Below, piece by piece: positions 31,413 to 40,308 of a DNA stretch of 64,000 nt. The DNA lies in NCBI RefSeq assembly GCF_022569295.1, contig NZ_JAKFIA010000001.1, positions 1,999,001-2,063,000 of the forward strand. The letters are read 5' to 3'. Under the pieces are notes generated by a model. The model was not told the origin of the DNA, ran no database searches, and saw only the letters and a list, made by a program, of their open reading frames with translations. The DNA comes from Pedomonas mirosovicensis (GTDB lineage Bacteria > Pseudomonadota > Alphaproteobacteria > Sphingomonadales > Sphingomonadaceae). Position numbers and translations under genes: made by a program. The first letter of the stretch is position 1; each line of letters begins with the position of its first letter.

Positions 31413-33887
31413 TCAGGTTCCGCGCGGCTTGGCGCGGGTGGTGGGCGGCGCGGCGGCGGGGTCGTCCGGCCAGGGATGCTTGGGATACCGGCCTTTCATT
31501 TCAGCCTTCACCTGCGCCCAGGAACCCTGCCAGAAGCCGGGCAGGTCCTTCGTCGTCTGGATCGGCCGATGGGCGGGCGACAGCAGCACCAGCGTCAGCG
31601 GCACGCGGCCACCGGCCACGCTTGGATGCCGAGTCAGGCCGAACAGTTCCTGCACCCGCACCTCGACAGCCGGGCCACCCGACGCGCCGTAGTCGATAGC
31701 GTGGCTGGTGCCCGCCGGGGTGCTCATGCGGTCCGGCACGAGGTCTTCAAGGCGGCGCTTCAGGTCCCACGGCAGGAAGGCGGCGATCACCCCGTCCAGA
31801 TCATCGGGCGTGATTTTACTGAGCCGCATCTTGGTGGAGAGCATGGGGCCGAGGCCGTCGTCGAACTGCACCATCAGGGCATCATCCGACAGGTCCGGCC
31901 AGTTGTCCGGGTCTGCCGCGCGCATGAAGGCGACGCGCTCGCGCAGGCGGGCCTGCGCCCCCGTCCACGGCAGGCGTGCGAGCCCTTCGCGCTGGAATAC
32001 CCCGCGCCAGGCCTCCATCACCACCTCAGGGGCGGGCTTGGGCAGCGGCGTCTCGCCCAGCACCAGTTTGCCGAAGCGGCGGATCTGGCGGGCGCGCAAC
32101 GCACCGCTGTTTGCATCGAAGCGCACGTCCGTGCTTTCCGCCACATGGCCGGGGAACAGGCCCGGCAGTTCAGCCGGGTCGAGCGGCGCGGCCAAGAGGA
32201 TGCGGGCCCGGTCCGCCGCGCCGGTGACGACCGCCACCGCCAGCCCCGCCTCGCCCGCCAGCGAATCCGCCGGGTCGAGCTGCCCGCCGCGCCCGTTGGC
32301 AAGCACAAAACTGCCCCGCTGGCCGGGCCGGGCAATCGCTACCCGGTCGGGGTAAGCCAACGCCAGCACCCGGCCCGCTTGTTCGGGATCGGCTGGCGTG
32401 TCGTCCGCCCCCACCATTTTCGCCCAACGGCGGGCCATCTGCCGGGCTTGCTCGGCGCGCTTGCCGCTCTCCCGCCGCCAGCGGGACAGGCGGTGGCGCA
32501 GGTCAACGTCGTTCCCGCCCAGCCCCTGCTCGCCCAAGAGCACGGCGATCTCGGCGGCCAGCAGGCCCAATCCCTGCTCTGGCCCTTCCTCGGCCGCCAT
32601 CACCACCATGTGGGCAAGGCGCGGCGCGAGCGGCAGCTTGGCAAGCCTTGCCCCGTGCGGCGTCACCTTGCCCGTGGCATCGATGGCGTCCAGCTCGGCC
32701 AGCAGCTCCCGCGCTTCCGCATAGGCGGCGGCGGGCGGCGGATCGAGCCAGGTGAGCTGGTTGGGATCGCTTACCCCCCATAGAGCGAGGTCCAGCGCGA
32801 GGCCGGAGAGGTCGGCTTCCAGAATCTCCGGCCGGTCGAACGGCGGCAGGGCGCGGGTCTGCCCCTCCTCCCATAGCCGCCAGGCGACGCCCGGTGCGGT
32901 GCGCCCGGCGCGACCGGCGCGCTGCGTGACTGCCGCCTGGCTCGCCCGTTCGGTGACGAGACGGGTGAGGCCCGTTCCGGGCTCATACTTGGGCTTGCGG
33001 GCAAGGCCGGAGTCGATCACCACCCGCACGCCCTCGATGGTGAGGCTGGTCTCGGCGATGGAAGTCGCCAGCACCACCTTGCGCCTGCCCTTTTCCGCAG
33101 GCGCGATCGCCGCCCGCTGCGCGCCCGCTTCCATCGCACCGTAGAGGGTGTGCACGTCCGTATCGCCCGGTACGCCCTCGTCTCTCAGCAGGGTCGCCAC
33201 CCGGTTGATCTCGGCCGCGCCCGGCAGGAAGACGAGGATACTCCCCGTCTCCTCCCGCAGGGCCGCGCGGATGGCCTTTGCCACCTGCGTTTCCATATGA
33301 ACGGCGGCATCCCGCCCCAGATAGCGGGTCTCGACCGGGTAGCTGCGCCCTTCGGAGTGGATGACCGGCGCATCGCCCAGCAAATTAGCGATCCGTGCCC
33401 CGTCCAGCGTTGCCGACATCGGCACCAGCCGCACGTCCGGCCGCAACACGCCCTGAGCTTCGAGCGCCAGCGCAAGGCCGAGGTCCGCATCTAGCGAGCG
33501 CTCGTGGAACTCATCGAACAAAACCGCAGAAATTCCAGGTAGTTCCGGGTTGTCCTGCACAAGGCGCGTGAACACACCTTCGGTGACGACTTCAATGCGC
33601 GTTTTGGCGTTTACCCTCGATTCCAGCCGCACGCGATAGCCAACCGTCTGCCCCACCGCCTCGCCGAGCGTTTCGGCCATGCGGGTGGCGGCGGCGCGCG
33701 CGGCAAGGCGGCGCGGACTGAGGACGAGGATCTTGCCGTCCCTTGCCCACGGCTCGTTCATCAGCACCAGCGGCACGCGCGTCGTCTTGCCCGCGCCAGG
33801 CGGGGCAACGAGCACGGCGTTGGCGTGTGCGCGCAAGGCGGCGGTCAGTTCGGGAAGGACCGCATCGATCGGCAGAGACGTCATCAT
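31413..33887 (-). CDS. hrpB: ATP-dependent helicase HrpB
   Basis: An 824-residue DExH-box helicase. Motifs in order: Walker A APPGAGKTT near residue 28-36, motif II DEFHERSLDADLG near 125, SATLDG, and motif VI QRAGRAGRTAPG near 315-326; a helicase-associated domain and the HrpB-specific C-terminal domain (about 650-800, PWDLKRRLEDLVPDRMSTPAG) follow. Role in bacteria is poorly defined (RNA-related). Two adjacent ATGs open the frame. A repeat element follows upstream rather than a clear promoter. Confidence 0.95.
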   Translation of the reverse strand: MMTSLPIDAVLPELTAALRAHANAVLVAPPGAGKTTRVPLVLMNEPWARDGKILVLSPRRLAARAAATRMAETLGEAVGQTVGYRVRLESRVNAKTRIEVVTEGVFTRLVQDNPELPGISAVLFDEFHERSLDADLGLALALEAQGVLRPDVRLVPMSATLDGARIANLLGDAPVIHSEGRSYPVETRYLGRDAAVHMETQVAKAIRAALREETGSILVFLPGAAEINRVATLLRDEGVPGDTDVHTLYGAMEAGAQRAAIAPAEKGRRKVVLATSIAETSLTIEGVRVVIDSGLARKPKYEPGTGLTRLVTERASQAAVTQRAGRAGRTAPGVAWRLWEEGQTRALPPFDRPEILEADLSGLALDLALWGVSDPNQLTWLDPPPAAAYAEARELLAELDAIDATGKVTPHGARLAKLPLAPRLAHMVVMAAEEGPEQGLGLLAAEIAVLLGEQGLGGNDVDLRHRLSRWRRESGKRAEQARQMARRWAKMVGADDTPADPEQAGRVLALAYPDRVAIARPGQRGSFVLANGRGGQLDPADSLAGEAGLAVAVVTGAADRARILLAAPLDPAELPGLFPGHVAESTDVRFDANSGALRARQIRRFGKLVLGETPLPKPAPEVVMEAWRGVFQREGLARLPWTGAQARLRERVAFMRAADPDNWPDLSDDALMVQFDDGLGPMLSTKMRLSKITPDDLDGVIAAFLPWDLKRRLEDLVPDRMSTPAGTSHAIDYGASGGPAVEVRVQELFGLTRHPSVAGGRVPLTLVLLSPAHRPIQTTKDLPGFWQGSWAQVKAEMKGRYPKHPWPDDPAAAPPTTRAKPRGT

Positions 33888-33919
33888 GCGCGGGAGTTAA
33901 CACGTTTTGTTTTTCATTT

Positions 33920-34081
33920 TGCAGAGGAACTCGTTCCTCTGCACTCCTTTCGTTTTTCGGCCGTGTTTCCCGCGCTTGCTGGATAAATGCCTTCTGCCTT
34001 CTGCCTTCTGCCTTCAGATCTTCAGAAGGCGCGGCCCGAAATACGAATGGGAGGTGCAGGAGGAGCAAACCCCTCCTGCCT
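33920..34081. repeat. dispersed intergenic palindromic repeat, copy 3, with a 7-mer tandem repeat
   Basis: Left arm: stem GCAGAGGAAC/GTTCCTCTGC (33921-33930, 33933-33942), then CTCCTTTCGTTTTTCGGCCG. Right arm: GCGCGGCCCGAAATACGAAT, GGGAGG, then stem GCAGGAGG/CCTCCTGC (34056-34063, 34072-34079). Between the arms lie four exact copies of TGCCTTC (33988-34015), absent from the other copies. Compared with copies 2, 4 and 5 many G/C pairs of the stems are changed on both sides together, so pairing is conserved. Confidence 0.7.
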
Positions 34082-34102
34082 TAATTGAACGACCGGCGGG
34101 TG

Positions 34103-35122
34103 TCAGAAAGCCCGCGCGATGGCGAAGTCCACGGTCTCGATCAGGCAGTCCTTGGCCTCGCCGTCCGGCAGAGCGGCCAGTGCCTCCTTGGCCATGTCGC
34201 CATACTGGCGGGCACGAGCCAGCGTATCGCGGATCGCCCCATGGCGGTTCATCGTCGCGATCGCGCGGGTGAGGTCTTCCGGCTCCTGTTTCAGGCGGCC
34301 GATGGTGCGGCGCCAGAACTCGCGCTCTTCCTCGCTGCCGCGCTGGTAGGCCAGAATCGTCGGCAGCGTGACCTTGCCCTCGCGGAAGTCGTCGCCCACC
34401 GCCTTGCCCATCACATCGGAATCCGAGGCGTAGTCCAGGGCATCGTCCACCAGCTGGAAGGCGATGCCGAGGTAGCGCCCATAGGCTTCCAGCGCGGATT
34501 CGGTCGCCTCGTCCTTCTCCATGATGGCGGCGGCCACCTGGCAGGAGGCGGCGAACAGCACGGCCGTCTTGGCGGTGATGACGTCGAGGTAGCGCTCCTC
34601 GGTGGTCTCCACGTCGCGGGCGGTGGTCAGCTGGTCCACCTCGCCCTGGGCCATGATGGCGGCCACCTGGCTCAGGATCCGCAGCACGCGCAGCGAGCCG
34701 TCCTCCACCATCAGTTCGAACGAGCGGCCGAAGAGGAAGTCGCCCACCAGCACGCTCGGCTGGTTGCCCCAGATAATGTTGGCGGTCTTGCGCCCGCGGC
34801 GCAGGTTGGAGCCGTCCACCACATCATCATGCAGCAGCGTTGCCGTGTGAATGAACTCGACGCTGGCAGCCAGCTTGTGATGCCGCGTGCCTTCATATCC
34901 CAGCAGCTTGGCTGAGGCGAGCAGGAGCATCGGACGCAGCCGCTTGCCGCCCGAGGCAATGAGGTGACCCGCCAGTTCGGGGATCATCGCCACCGGGCTT
35001 TGCATACGCTCGATGATGATCTGATTGACGGCTTCCAAATCCTGCCCGACCAGCGCCAACAGCCGGTCAATGCTGGGCGCCTTGGCGTATTCTGCGCGCA
35101 AAGGTTGGATGCTTGCTGTCAC
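34103..35122 (-). CDS. ispB: polyprenyl diphosphate synthase (ubiquinone side chain)
   Basis: A 339-residue trans-prenyltransferase extending farnesyl diphosphate with isopentenyl diphosphate. The first Asp-rich motif is LLHDDVVD near residues 96-103, with GGKRLRP upstream, and the second is QLVDDALDYASD near 222-233. Chain length is not directly readable; alphaproteobacteria usually make the decaprenyl chain of Q-10. Start is GTG at 35122. The symbol follows the E. coli octaprenyl enzyme; ddsA would also be used. Confidence 0.92.
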   Translation of the reverse strand: MTASIQPLRAEYAKAPSIDRLLALVGQDLEAVNQIIIERMQSPVAMIPELAGHLIASGGKRLRPMLLLASAKLLGYEGTRHHKLAASVEFIHTATLLHDDVVDGSNLRRGRKTANIIWGNQPSVLVGDFLFGRSFELMVEDGSLRVLRILSQVAAIMAQGEVDQLTTARDVETTEERYLDVITAKTAVLFAASCQVAAAIMEKDEATESALEAYGRYLGIAFQLVDDALDYASDSDVMGKAVGDDFREGKVTLPTILAYQRGSEEEREFWRRTIGRLKQEPEDLTRAIATMNRHGAIRDTLARARQYGDMAKEALAALPDGEAKDCLIETVDFAIARAF

Positions 35123-35521
35123 ACCGTCACTCCATAGATCTTAGCAGCAGCGTGTAGCCATGCTTTTCACCGAAGTCACGCGACAACCGCATCACACCTC
35201 GCCATCGCGCTGGTCGCAGCCGGTTTTCGAGCCATTTTAATAGGCTTTGGTTATCTTCGACCGCCCTGCGCCGCCATAGTCTATACCGGACCAGCAGTCA
35301 CGGCGCAGCCCTGTTATACGGGCGTTGACGGCACTTTCCCCTCTAGCAATGCTGGTTCGAATGGATACAACGCCCTAAACGCCCCTGGGGAACATGCCCG
35401 GTCTGTCCAGTGCAAAGCGACGATTCGCCGCAATTTGCTCAGGATACGGTCAGGCTCATCCGCCAAGACAGTCACGTCAGGGCACCATTTTTTGTCGCCC
35501 GGCCCGAAGGAGAAACGCACC
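35123..35521. other. intergenic region between the polyprenyl synthase and chorismate mutase genes
   Basis: 399 bases between divergent genes. A possible plus-strand promoter is TTGACG (35325-35330), 17 bases, AATGCT (35348-35353), followed by a 169-base leader to the chorismate mutase start; the -10 is weak. An isolated T6 tract occurs near 35490 without a hairpin. No gene, tRNA or known riboswitch was recognised. Confidence 0.4.
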
Positions 35522-35818
35522 ATGGACGACACGCTGGCCGCCTACCGCGAGAGCATCGACAACATTGACGCTGCTCTGGTTTACCTCCTGGCCGAACGCT
35601 TCAAGGTGACGCAGAAGGTGGGAGCCTACAAGGCCAAGGCCGGCCTGCCGCCCGCCGACCCCAATCGCGAGTCCCAGCAGGTGGCCCGCCTGCGCCGCCT
35701 GGCGCAGGATGCCAACCTCGACCCTGAATTCTCCGAGAAATTTCTGAGATTTATCATCGACGAAGTGATCCGCCACCACGAACGGTTGCAAAGTGACGTT
35801 GCACAGCCGAAATCCTGA
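35522..35818 (+). CDS. chorismate mutase (AroQ class)
   Basis: A 98-residue all-helical chorismate mutase that converts chorismate to prephenate for Phe/Tyr synthesis. Helix 1 reads RESIDNIDAALVYLLAERF with Arg, then KVGAYKAKAGLPPADPNRE carries the active-site Lys and the Arg-Glu of helix 2. The ATG at 35522 has AAGGAG 10 bases upstream; an earlier in-frame start at 35435 would add 29 unlikely residues. No fused prephenate domain. Confidence 0.93.
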   Translation: MDDTLAAYRESIDNIDAALVYLLAERFKVTQKVGAYKAKAGLPPADPNRESQQVARLRRLAQDANLDPEFSEKFLRFIIDEVIRHHERLQSDVAQPKS

Positions 35819-35942
35819 TCCTATGTGAGAGGCGCCTCCCATCGTCCCACGCAGCCCCGCAACAAGCTGAGTGCTGAAGCGTATGGCCTTGGTTGGGTTC
35901 ATTCAGGCGTTTTGTTTAACCTGGTATTCGAAAGGGCTTCCC

Positions 35943-36887
35943 ATGACCGCAAACGGGCGCACGCTGCTTGTTGGCACGGCCGCGATGTTGGCGCTGTCCA
36001 TCTCGCTGACCGGGCCTGTCCGCGCTGCCGAGGATGATCCTTTCGAGGAGACCAACCGCTCCATCCATGAGTTTAACATGGAGGTGGACCGGCTCTTCCT
36101 GAAGCCGGTGGCCAAGGGCTACCGCGCCATCACGCCGAAGCCGGTCCGCAAGGGCGTCACCAACTTCCTCAGCAACCTGCGCGAGCCGTTCACCTTCATC
36201 AACGCCCTCCTCCAGGCCAAGCCGGATGTGGCGGTGAACGCGCTCGGCCGTTTCCTCATCAACACCACCATCGGCATCGCGGGTCTCACCGATCCGGCCA
36301 CCGATCTTGGGGTCAAGGCCCACCATGAAGACTTCGGCCAGACCCTCGCCACCTGGGGCGTGCCGGAAGGTCCCTACCTTGTCCTGCCGTTCCTCGGCCC
36401 GTCCAACCCGCGCGACTTCGTGGGCGACGTGGTTCAGTTCGTCGGCGATCCGGCCAGCATCGTCATCGAGCAGGAACTGGGCAAGGAGGCCTATTACGGC
36501 ACTTTTGCCGTCCGTGTCGTCGATATGCGCTCCAATGCCATCGACACCATCGACCCGCTGCTGGACAGCTCGGATGACCCGTATGTCTTCATTCGCTCGG
36601 CCTACAAGCAGAACCGCGCCTTCGCCATTTCGGACGGAGCCATCAGCGCCCCATCCGAGGAAGAGGATATCTTCGGCGACGATACGGATGCGGCGCCGCT
36701 GCCCTCTGATGTTCTCTCGGCGCCCGCGCAGGGCGCGGTGACGCCGGCAACACCGACGCCGGAGAACGGCAATGGCGCGACTACGCCCGATGACAGCGCT
36801 CCCGCCGCCCAGCCGGCCCCGGACACGCAAGAAACGCCGGGCTCGTCGGCGCAGGAGCCTTCGCCGACGCCTCCGGCAGCCGAATAA
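35943..36887 (+). CDS. mlaA: MlaA/VacJ family lipid-asymmetry protein
   Basis: A 314-residue exported protein: signal peptide 1-28 (LLVGTAAMLALSISLTGPVRA, cut before AEDDPF), then the MlaA core with DPFEETNRSIHEFN, NFLSNLREP and FGQTLATWGVPEGPYLVLPFLGP. In E. coli MlaA is an outer-membrane lipoprotein that removes surface phospholipid; here no lipobox Cys is present. After about residue 230 comes an unusual acidic, Pro/Ala/Thr-rich tail (~80 residues) not needed for the fold. Start ATG 35943 has AAAGGG upstream. Terminator follows. Confidence 0.93.
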   Translation: MTANGRTLLVGTAAMLALSISLTGPVRAAEDDPFEETNRSIHEFNMEVDRLFLKPVAKGYRAITPKPVRKGVTNFLSNLREPFTFINALLQAKPDVAVNALGRFLINTTIGIAGLTDPATDLGVKAHHEDFGQTLATWGVPEGPYLVLPFLGPSNPRDFVGDVVQFVGDPASIVIEQELGKEAYYGTFAVRVVDMRSNAIDTIDPLLDSSDDPYVFIRSAYKQNRAFAISDGAISAPSEEEDIFGDDTDAAPLPSDVLSAPAQGAVTPATPTPENGNGATTPDDSAPAAQPAPDTQETPGSSAQEPSPTPPAAE

Positions 36888-36920
36888 GGCTCTTCGCCAA
36901 CAGAACGATCGCAAGAGACT

Positions 36921-36973
36921 CTCCCGCCCACGCCCGTCAGATCCGGCCGCCTGGGCGGGAGTTTTGCGTTTTG
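36921..36973 (+). terminator. Rho-independent terminator of mlaA
   Basis: CTCCCGCCCA (36921-36930) pairs perfectly with TGGGCGGGAG (36952-36961), followed by TTTTGCGTTTT. Confidence 0.82.
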
Positions 36974-37000
36974 GCGCGCGATTTCATCGTCTCGGCACGG

Positions 37001-37051
37001 TTAACGGGGCTCCGCCTGATCTTAACGGTGCCCGTTTGCAGACCGTTAACG
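37001..37051. promoter_or_regulatory. three TTAACG half-sites upstream of the Tad-like genes
   Basis: TTAACG occurs at 37001, 37022 and 37046, spaced 21 and 24 bases (about two helical turns), in the 248-base gap before the TadG-like gene. TTAAC is the CtrA half-site, and pilus genes are CtrA targets in Caulobacter, but none of the pairs has the 7-base spacing of a full box. Confidence 0.4.
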
Positions 37052-37135
37052 CACCTCCAGTAGAGTGTCCCGTGGTCTGGAGTGGCATGTCTTCTTGCTG
37101 CCATTGGCCTGCAACCGACTAGCCGAGGAATCGCC

Positions 37136-38968
37136 ATGAGCCTCCGACGTGCGGCCCTGCCTTCCCGTTTCTTTCGCGCGTCAACCAAATGCCGCGGCCT
37201 GCGCCGTCTGCTGGCGGATCGCGGCGGCAATACCCTCCCCATGGTTGCAGCCGGGCTTGTTCCGTTGCTCGGCGTCATCGGCGCGTCGGTTGATGTGGGC
37301 GCGGCCTATATGGTCAAGTCCCAGCTGCGCGCGGCGGTGGACGCGGCGGTCCTGGCGGGCGGCACGGTGACCGGGGACACGGCGAAGCGCGACGCGGAAA
37401 TCGAGCGCTACTTCAAGGCCAACTTCCCCGATGGCTACATGCGGACGACCCGGACCCGGTTTGTCATCACGCCGGAACAGGCGCCCGACCCTGCCTTTGC
37501 AGACGAGGTTAACCTGCATCTGGAAGCCCAGGTGCAGATGCCCACCTTCTTCCTGCACATCCTGGGCGACAGGTTCGATCACTTCACGCTGAATGCCGAG
37601 GCAGAGGTCGCCACCGGCAAGAAGTTCAATGCGCTCGAGGCCATCCTCGTTCTCGATAACACCGGCTCCATGCGTTACGATGGCGGCGGCGGCATGACCC
37701 GCATCCAGGCGCTGCGACAGGCGGCCAAGTCGTTCATCGATACGGTCTACGCGGGCGATCCGGAGGCTCAGGATTCCATCGCCATTGGCATGGTCCCTTA
37801 TACCACCACCGTCAATGTCGGCTGGCTGCTGAAGAGCCAGTACATCCACGAGATGCCGCCGTTCACGGACAGCCGCCCCTCCTATAGCAATCCCCTGCGC
37901 TGGGCGGGCTGCATCGAGAGCGCCTATACCGTGCAGGATCTCAATACGCCGACCACCGTCATGGAAGCCGAGGCCTACGACACCAACGCCGCCACCCCCG
38001 GCGAAGCCGGCGCTCCCCTCTACATGCCGCAGCTGTCGCCGCCGTTGTTGCCAAGCAACCTCTACCTGCTGGGCGATGACCTGAACAACGGCATCTGGAA
38101 GCGCACGATGGAGACCTGGTACAACGGCTATTACAAACTCGCCCGGCAAGACATCCTGAAGTCGGATGGGACCATCAACCCCGAACTCTTGCGCGCCAGA
38201 GACGATAGCGATGACAACTGGCAAAGGTATCAATATTACCAGAATGGCTACTGGAGAACCAACTGGGACAATCCTGTCGTCTGGAATCCAGCCAATAAAA
38301 CCAGCCCCTCGCCCAATGCCGACTGCCCCGCAGAATCCTTGCCTCCTTCTTGGGGGGCAAATCCTGACACCTTGAAGACCTGGATCGACAACAACAACCA
38401 CGCTGTCCTTCCGGGCTGGGGTACGCACAGCAACCTTGGCATGGCCTGGGCTTACCGCATGTTGCGCGCCCCTCACCTGTTCAAGAACATCGTGCCGGAC
38501 AATCCCCAGGGCAAGCCCGAGGTCGAGGCCATCATTCTCATGACCGACGGCAACGTGAACTACCTCAACGTAGACGATTACCTGAAGGATAGCGGAAGCT
38601 ACCGCGAAATTGTCCGCGAAGCGACGGACGATCAGGGTCTGCCGCTCAAGATCGGTCACGGCTATTATACCGCCTATCGCCTTCCGCAGGAGAAGGCGCT
38701 GACCAGCGAACTGCCGTGGAACAGCGGAGAGGCCCGGGACCAGATGGAACTGCGCCTTCTGAAAGTTTGCGAGGCTGCCCGTCAGGACGGCATCCGCGTC
38801 TACACCATCGCCTTCAAGATCGATGGGAATGACCAGCAAACCCGCGAGATCTATCGCACCTGCGCCACCAGCCCGCGCTATTTCTTCGATACGGCCGATC
38901 CCACCGCGCTGGAGAACGCTTTCCACAGCATCGCGGTCGATCTGGTCCAGCTCCATCTCGTGAAATAG
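37136..38968 (+). CDS. TadG-like pilus-assembly protein with VWA domain
   Basis: A 610-residue protein with a basic N-terminus, then the TadE/TadG-type single membrane helix (TLPMVAAGLVPLLGVIGASVDVGAAY, residues about 33-58, with the pseudopilin-like SQLRAAVDAAVLAGG after it) and a large outside part carrying a von Willebrand A domain: EAILVLDNTGSM gives a full DxTxS-type metal motif near residue 175, and IILMTDGNVNYL near 465. Aromatic, Asn-rich insertions separate these. Start ATG 37136 has GAGGAA upstream. First of three genes for a Tad-like minor-pilin set; no tad ATPase or Flp pilin lies in the window. Confidence 0.88.
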   Translation: MSLRRAALPSRFFRASTKCRGLRRLLADRGGNTLPMVAAGLVPLLGVIGASVDVGAAYMVKSQLRAAVDAAVLAGGTVTGDTAKRDAEIERYFKANFPDGYMRTTRTRFVITPEQAPDPAFADEVNLHLEAQVQMPTFFLHILGDRFDHFTLNAEAEVATGKKFNALEAILVLDNTGSMRYDGGGGMTRIQALRQAAKSFIDTVYAGDPEAQDSIAIGMVPYTTTVNVGWLLKSQYIHEMPPFTDSRPSYSNPLRWAGCIESAYTVQDLNTPTTVMEAEAYDTNAATPGEAGAPLYMPQLSPPLLPSNLYLLGDDLNNGIWKRTMETWYNGYYKLARQDILKSDGTINPELLRARDDSDDNWQRYQYYQNGYWRTNWDNPVVWNPANKTSPSPNADCPAESLPPSWGANPDTLKTWIDNNNHAVLPGWGTHSNLGMAWAYRMLRAPHLFKNIVPDNPQGKPEVEAIILMTDGNVNYLNVDDYLKDSGSYREIVREATDDQGLPLKIGHGYYTAYRLPQEKALTSELPWNSGEARDQMELRLLKVCEAARQDGIRVYTIAFKIDGNDQQTREIYRTCATSPRYFFDTADPTALENAFHSIAVDLVQLHLVK

Positions 38969-38980
38969 GGAGGCGAGGAC

Positions 38981-39568
38981 GTGAAATTCCTTCGCGCCCT
39001 TTGGCGGGATGAGAGCGGCGCTTACCTCGTCGAGTTCGCTTTTACCTTTCCCATCATCGCCATGCTGCTGCTGGGCGGGTTTGATATCGGCTACCAGACG
39101 CTCAAGCGAGCCAGCCTCGTTGGCGCGGTGCGCGACGCGGCGCGCGATGCCATCACCAAATCGGCGGGCTGCTCGACCGATCGGTCACAGATGATCGAGG
39201 AGGAAATCCGCCGGGCCATGGCGCCATACAACATCAACGGCTCCACGCTCACGGTGGAAGCCCGCTCCTACGCCGGAGAAGGCGGCTTCGGCGGGGTCGG
39301 CAAGCCCGAGCCGCTGACCAACGACCTGAACAACAACGGCCGCTACGATCCAGGCGACTCCTACACCGATATCAACGGCGATGGCCAATGGTCGGAGGAC
39401 CGCGGCAAGGTGGGCGATCTGGGCGGGCCGGGCGATGTGGTCGTCTATACCGCCGAGTTCCAGGCCCCTACCCTGTTTCTCAACCTGCCCCTGCTGGGCG
39501 GGCGGGACTGGATTACCCTGGAAGCCAGCACCGTTGCGCGCAACGAGCCCTATAAATGCGAAGAGTGA
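38981..39568 (+). CDS. TadE-like pseudopilin with two calcium-type loops
   Basis: A 195-residue TadE family protein: short basic start, DESGAYLVEFAFTFPIIAMLLLGGFDIGYQ (prepilin-like Glu18 and membrane helix, residues 12-38). A segment at residues 115-140 holds two EF-hand-like loops, DLNNNGRYD and DINGDGQWSED, unusual for this family and suggestive of calcium binding outside the cell. GTG start with GGGAGGCGAGG just upstream; follows the TadG-like gene by 12 bases and overlaps or abuts the next gene. Confidence 0.87.
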   Translation: MKFLRALWRDESGAYLVEFAFTFPIIAMLLLGGFDIGYQTLKRASLVGAVRDAARDAITKSAGCSTDRSQMIEEEIRRAMAPYNINGSTLTVEARSYAGEGGFGGVGKPEPLTNDLNNNGRYDPGDSYTDINGDGQWSEDRGKVGDLGGPGDVVVYTAEFQAPTLFLNLPLLGGRDWITLEASTVARNEPYKCEE

Positions 39569-39588
39569 GGAACCAAGGCACAGGCCCC

Positions 39589-40236
39589 ATGATCGTCAGC
39601 CTCCGAAAATTCCTGCGCCGCCTGCGGCGCGACACGAGTGGCCTTGGCGTCATTGAACTGGCGTTCGTCGCGCCCATTCTCATGTTGCTGATGACGGGCG
39701 GACTGGAACTCGCCAACTACATCATGGCGAAGATGAAGGTGACGCGCGTCGCCACCATGATGGCGGACTTGACGGCGCAATCCCCTGTCGGCGTGCTGGA
39801 AGGCCAGATCTCCGACCTGTTCCTCGCCGCCAACATGGTGACGGACCCGCTGAACATTCTGGAGAACGGCCGCGTCTACATAACCGCCGTGCGCGGCGGC
39901 GGCTCCTATGTGGGCAATACCATTCTCTGGCAGCGCTGCGACGGCAAGCGGACGGACTTTGTCAGCGAGATCGGCTCCTCAAACAACAAGAACGTCGTCC
40001 TGCCGCGCAACATCACACTGGAGACGGATGCCATCACGGTCGTCGCCCAGGCCAGCATGGCCTACAAGCCCTTGCTGTTCGACGCGCTGTTTCCAGAAAA
40101 TACAGAAATCACCCAGGTGGCGGTTTACATGCCGCGCGCGCTCAGCTTCGGCGTCATTACGGCGGACGAGACAACGCCCAAATCCAACTGCGGCACCAAC
40201 GTCACGCAGTACAACGACAAGGGTTATCCGGTCTGA
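39589..40236 (+). CDS. TadE-like pseudopilin
   Basis: A 215-residue protein with basic start (RKFLRRLRRD) then TSGLGVIELAFVAPILMLLMTGGLELANY, the TadE motif with Glu and membrane helix at about residues 17-44. The remainder is outside the membrane and ends with two Cys (one near the middle, one in NCGTN) that could pair. The ATG at 39589 is preferred (AAGG about 10 bases upstream); an ATG at 39556 overlaps the previous gene. Third gene of the Tad-like operon, followed by a terminator. Confidence 0.87.
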   Translation: MIVSLRKFLRRLRRDTSGLGVIELAFVAPILMLLMTGGLELANYIMAKMKVTRVATMMADLTAQSPVGVLEGQISDLFLAANMVTDPLNILENGRVYITAVRGGGSYVGNTILWQRCDGKRTDFVSEIGSSNNKNVVLPRNITLETDAITVVAQASMAYKPLLFDALFPENTEITQVAVYMPRALSFGVITADETTPKSNCGTNVTQYNDKGYPV

Positions 40237-40257
40237 TCGAAGCTGCTGCCCAACAGG

Positions 40258-40292
40258 GCAGGCCCGGTGCCGGCGCGCCGGGCCTGCTCTTT
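40258..40292 (+). terminator. Rho-independent terminator of the Tad-like operon
   Basis: GCAGGCCCGG (40258-40267) pairs perfectly with CCGGGCCTGC (40278-40287), followed by TCTTTCC. It lies between convergent genes and may also limit readthrough from the exporter gene. Confidence 0.7.
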
Positions 40293-40308
40293 CCAGTGGA
40301 GCGGCTGA

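Noticed and set aside
33988-34015. Short tandem repeats as a CRISPR array
   Set aside because: Units of 7 bases directly joined without spacers; not CRISPR.
35351-35361. GGTTCGA resembling a tRNA T-loop
   Set aside because: No acceptor, anticodon or D stem can be folded around it.
39556-39588. Earlier ATG for the third Tad-like gene
   Set aside because: It overlaps the previous gene, lacks a ribosome site and would add a polar stretch before the basic start typical of TadE.
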